Below, piece by piece: positions 22,377 through 23,352 of a DNA stretch of 23,352 nt; the first letter of the stretch is position 1, and each line of letters opens with the position of its first letter. Both the position numbers and the translations under genes were made by a program. Source of the DNA: Paludibacteraceae bacterium. GTDB lineage: Bacteria; Bacteroidota; Bacteroidia; Bacteroidales; Paludibacteraceae. The notes under the pieces are model-generated. The model was not told where the DNA came from, made no database searches, and worked only from the letters and a program-made list of their open reading frames with translations. The stretch is from positions 1-23,352 of the forward strand of contig CANFFA010000002.1 of assembly GCA_947445425.1 (NCBI GenBank), written 5' to 3'.

Positions 22377-23352
22377 ATGAATATAACAGAACGTTTTTTT
22401 AAATACATCAGCTTTACCACAACGGCAGACGATAGTACAAAAGTGACGCCCAGTACGCCTGGGCAAATCATTTTTGCGAAATACCTTGTTGAAGAACTAA
22501 GATCTATTGGTTTACAAGATATTGATTTAGATCATAATGGGTATATCATGGCAACTTTACCATCCAATGTAAACCATAGCGTTCCAACCATTGGTTTCAT
22601 ATCGCATTTGGACACCAGTCCTGATATGGGTGCAGAAGATATAAAGGCCAGAGTGGTTGAGAAATATGATGGGAATGACATCGTCTTAAATGCTGATAAA
22701 AACATTGTACTCAGCACGAAAAAATATCCGGACATCCTACAATATATTGGGCAAGATATTATTGTTACCGATGGTACCACCTTGCTGGGTGCAGATGACA
22801 AAGCTGGTGTTACTGCCATTGTCACTGCTATGGAGTATTTAATCGCTCATCCAGAGATTAAACATGGAAAAATTCGTATCGGTTTTACTCCTGATGAAGA
22901 AATAGGCCAAGGTGCTGATTATTTTGATGTACCCAAATTTGATGCTGAATGGGCTTATACCATTGATGGTGGAGAAATTGGAGAATTGGAATTTGAGAAT
23001 TTTAATGCTGCTGGAGCAAAAATCACCTTTAATGGGCTCAATGTTCATCCAGGATATGCTAATCGCAAGATGATCAATTCTATGCGAATTGCTCAACAAT
23101 TTGTGGGTATGCTGCCAAATCATGAAACTCCTGAAAACACGACAGGATATGAAGGTTTTTTTCACCTAACGAATATGGAAGGTACAGTTGAAAAATCTAC
23201 TTTGAGTTATATCATTCGCGACCACGATCACGATCTTTTTGAACAAAGGAAAGAATTGATGCTAGAATTGGTTAAAAAAGTCAATTCAGAAATGGGTGAA
23301 AACACTGTCACCATTGAGATGCATGATCAATATCTCAATATGCGTGAGAAGA
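22377..23352 (+). CDS. pepT: Peptidase T (tripeptide aminopeptidase), 3'-truncated by window edge
   Basis: Cytosolic di-zinc aminopeptidase of the M20B family that removes N-terminal residues from tripeptides. The first 325 residues are in the window and the frame is open to the right edge. It starts [20 protein letters not shown]. Metal and catalytic residues seen are H77 and D79 in SHLDTSPD, D140 in LLGADDKAG (bridging), E174 and E175 in TPDEEIGQG, and D197 in YTIDGGE. These positions match E. coli PepT within one residue. The dimerisation insert begins after [12 protein letters not shown]. The final histidine ligand (near residue 379) lies beyond the window. Divergent from ygiQ, with 278 nt between start codons carrying both promoters. 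Confidence 0.95.
   Translation, partial: MNITERFFKYISFTTTADDSTKVTPSTPGQIIFAKYLVEELRSIGLQDIDLDHNGYIMATLPSNVNHSVPTIGFISHLDTSPDMGAEDIKARVVEKYDGNDIVLNADKNIVLSTKKYPDILQYIGQDIIVTDGTTLLGADDKAGVTAIVTAMEYLIAHPEIKHGKIRIGFTPDEEIGQGADYFDVPKFDAEWAYTIDGGEIGELEFENFNAAGAKITFNGLNVHPGYANRKMINSMRIAQQFVGMLPNHETPENTTGYEGFFHLTNMEGTVEKSTLSYIIRDHDHDLFEQRKELMLELVKKVNSEMGENTVTIEMHDQYLNMREK

Overview
This is a chromosomal segment from a low-GC member of the Bacteroidota, most likely order Bacteroidales (the genus cannot be fixed from sequence alone). The evidence is as follows. Most promoters carry the Bacteroidota -7 box TAnnTTTG. Almost no gene has a Shine-Dalgarno (SD) sequence. The protein types are also typical of the phylum: an OmpA protein with thrombospondin type-3 repeats, YebC starting MGRAYEYRKATKMKRW, a LolA-like protein next to ftsK, and rpsF-rpsR-rplI without ssb. 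There is no prophage, insertion sequence, CRISPR array, tRNA or rRNA gene that I can see.

Layout. 1-767: the end of a plant-type GH19 chitinase running in from the left edge. 899-2546: panB and yebC converge on a nested repeat/terminator. 2687-5026: a large OmpA-family outer-membrane protein. 5132-7913: a RecD-like helicase and an ammonium transporter, both on the minus strand and each with its own promoter. 8262-9347: the bS6-bS18-bL9 ribosomal operon. 9518-11886: a DEAD-box RNA helicase and the GTPase Era. 11971-12809: a three-gene envelope/stress cassette (YtxH, holin-X/YqjE-like, small coiled protein). 12875-19164: a minus-strand series read as ftsK, LolA-like, trxB, lptB, rnz. 19370-22098: nth and ygiQ converge on a tandem-repeat region. 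22377-23352: pepT, which runs off the right edge.

The genes are mostly housekeeping: translation and ribosome biogenesis (bS6, bS18, bL9, Era, the helicase), envelope assembly (LptB, LolA-like, OmpA), chromosome segregation and repair (FtsK, Nth, RecD-like), redox (TrxB), nitrogen uptake (Amt) and peptide use (PepT).

The unusual content is mainly between genes. (1) Arrays with a strict 7-bp period, mostly TAGTGAT/TAACGAT/TAGTGTT, begin exactly at, or within 2 nt of, the stop codons of several genes and fold back as inverted repeats. At panB/yebC the inverted repeat encloses a standard terminator. (2) The nth/ygiQ junction holds a perfect 26-nt palindrome, an alternating 25/50-bp tandem array and a second near-palindrome. 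(3) The only two strong SD sequences in the window precede rpsR and rplI, in the operon that encodes two proteins of the pocket known to sequester the anti-SD in Bacteroidota ribosomes. (4) A 9-bp dyad brackets the -7 box of ygiQ. No clearly new protein system was found; the heptamer arrays are the best candidate for something poorly described.
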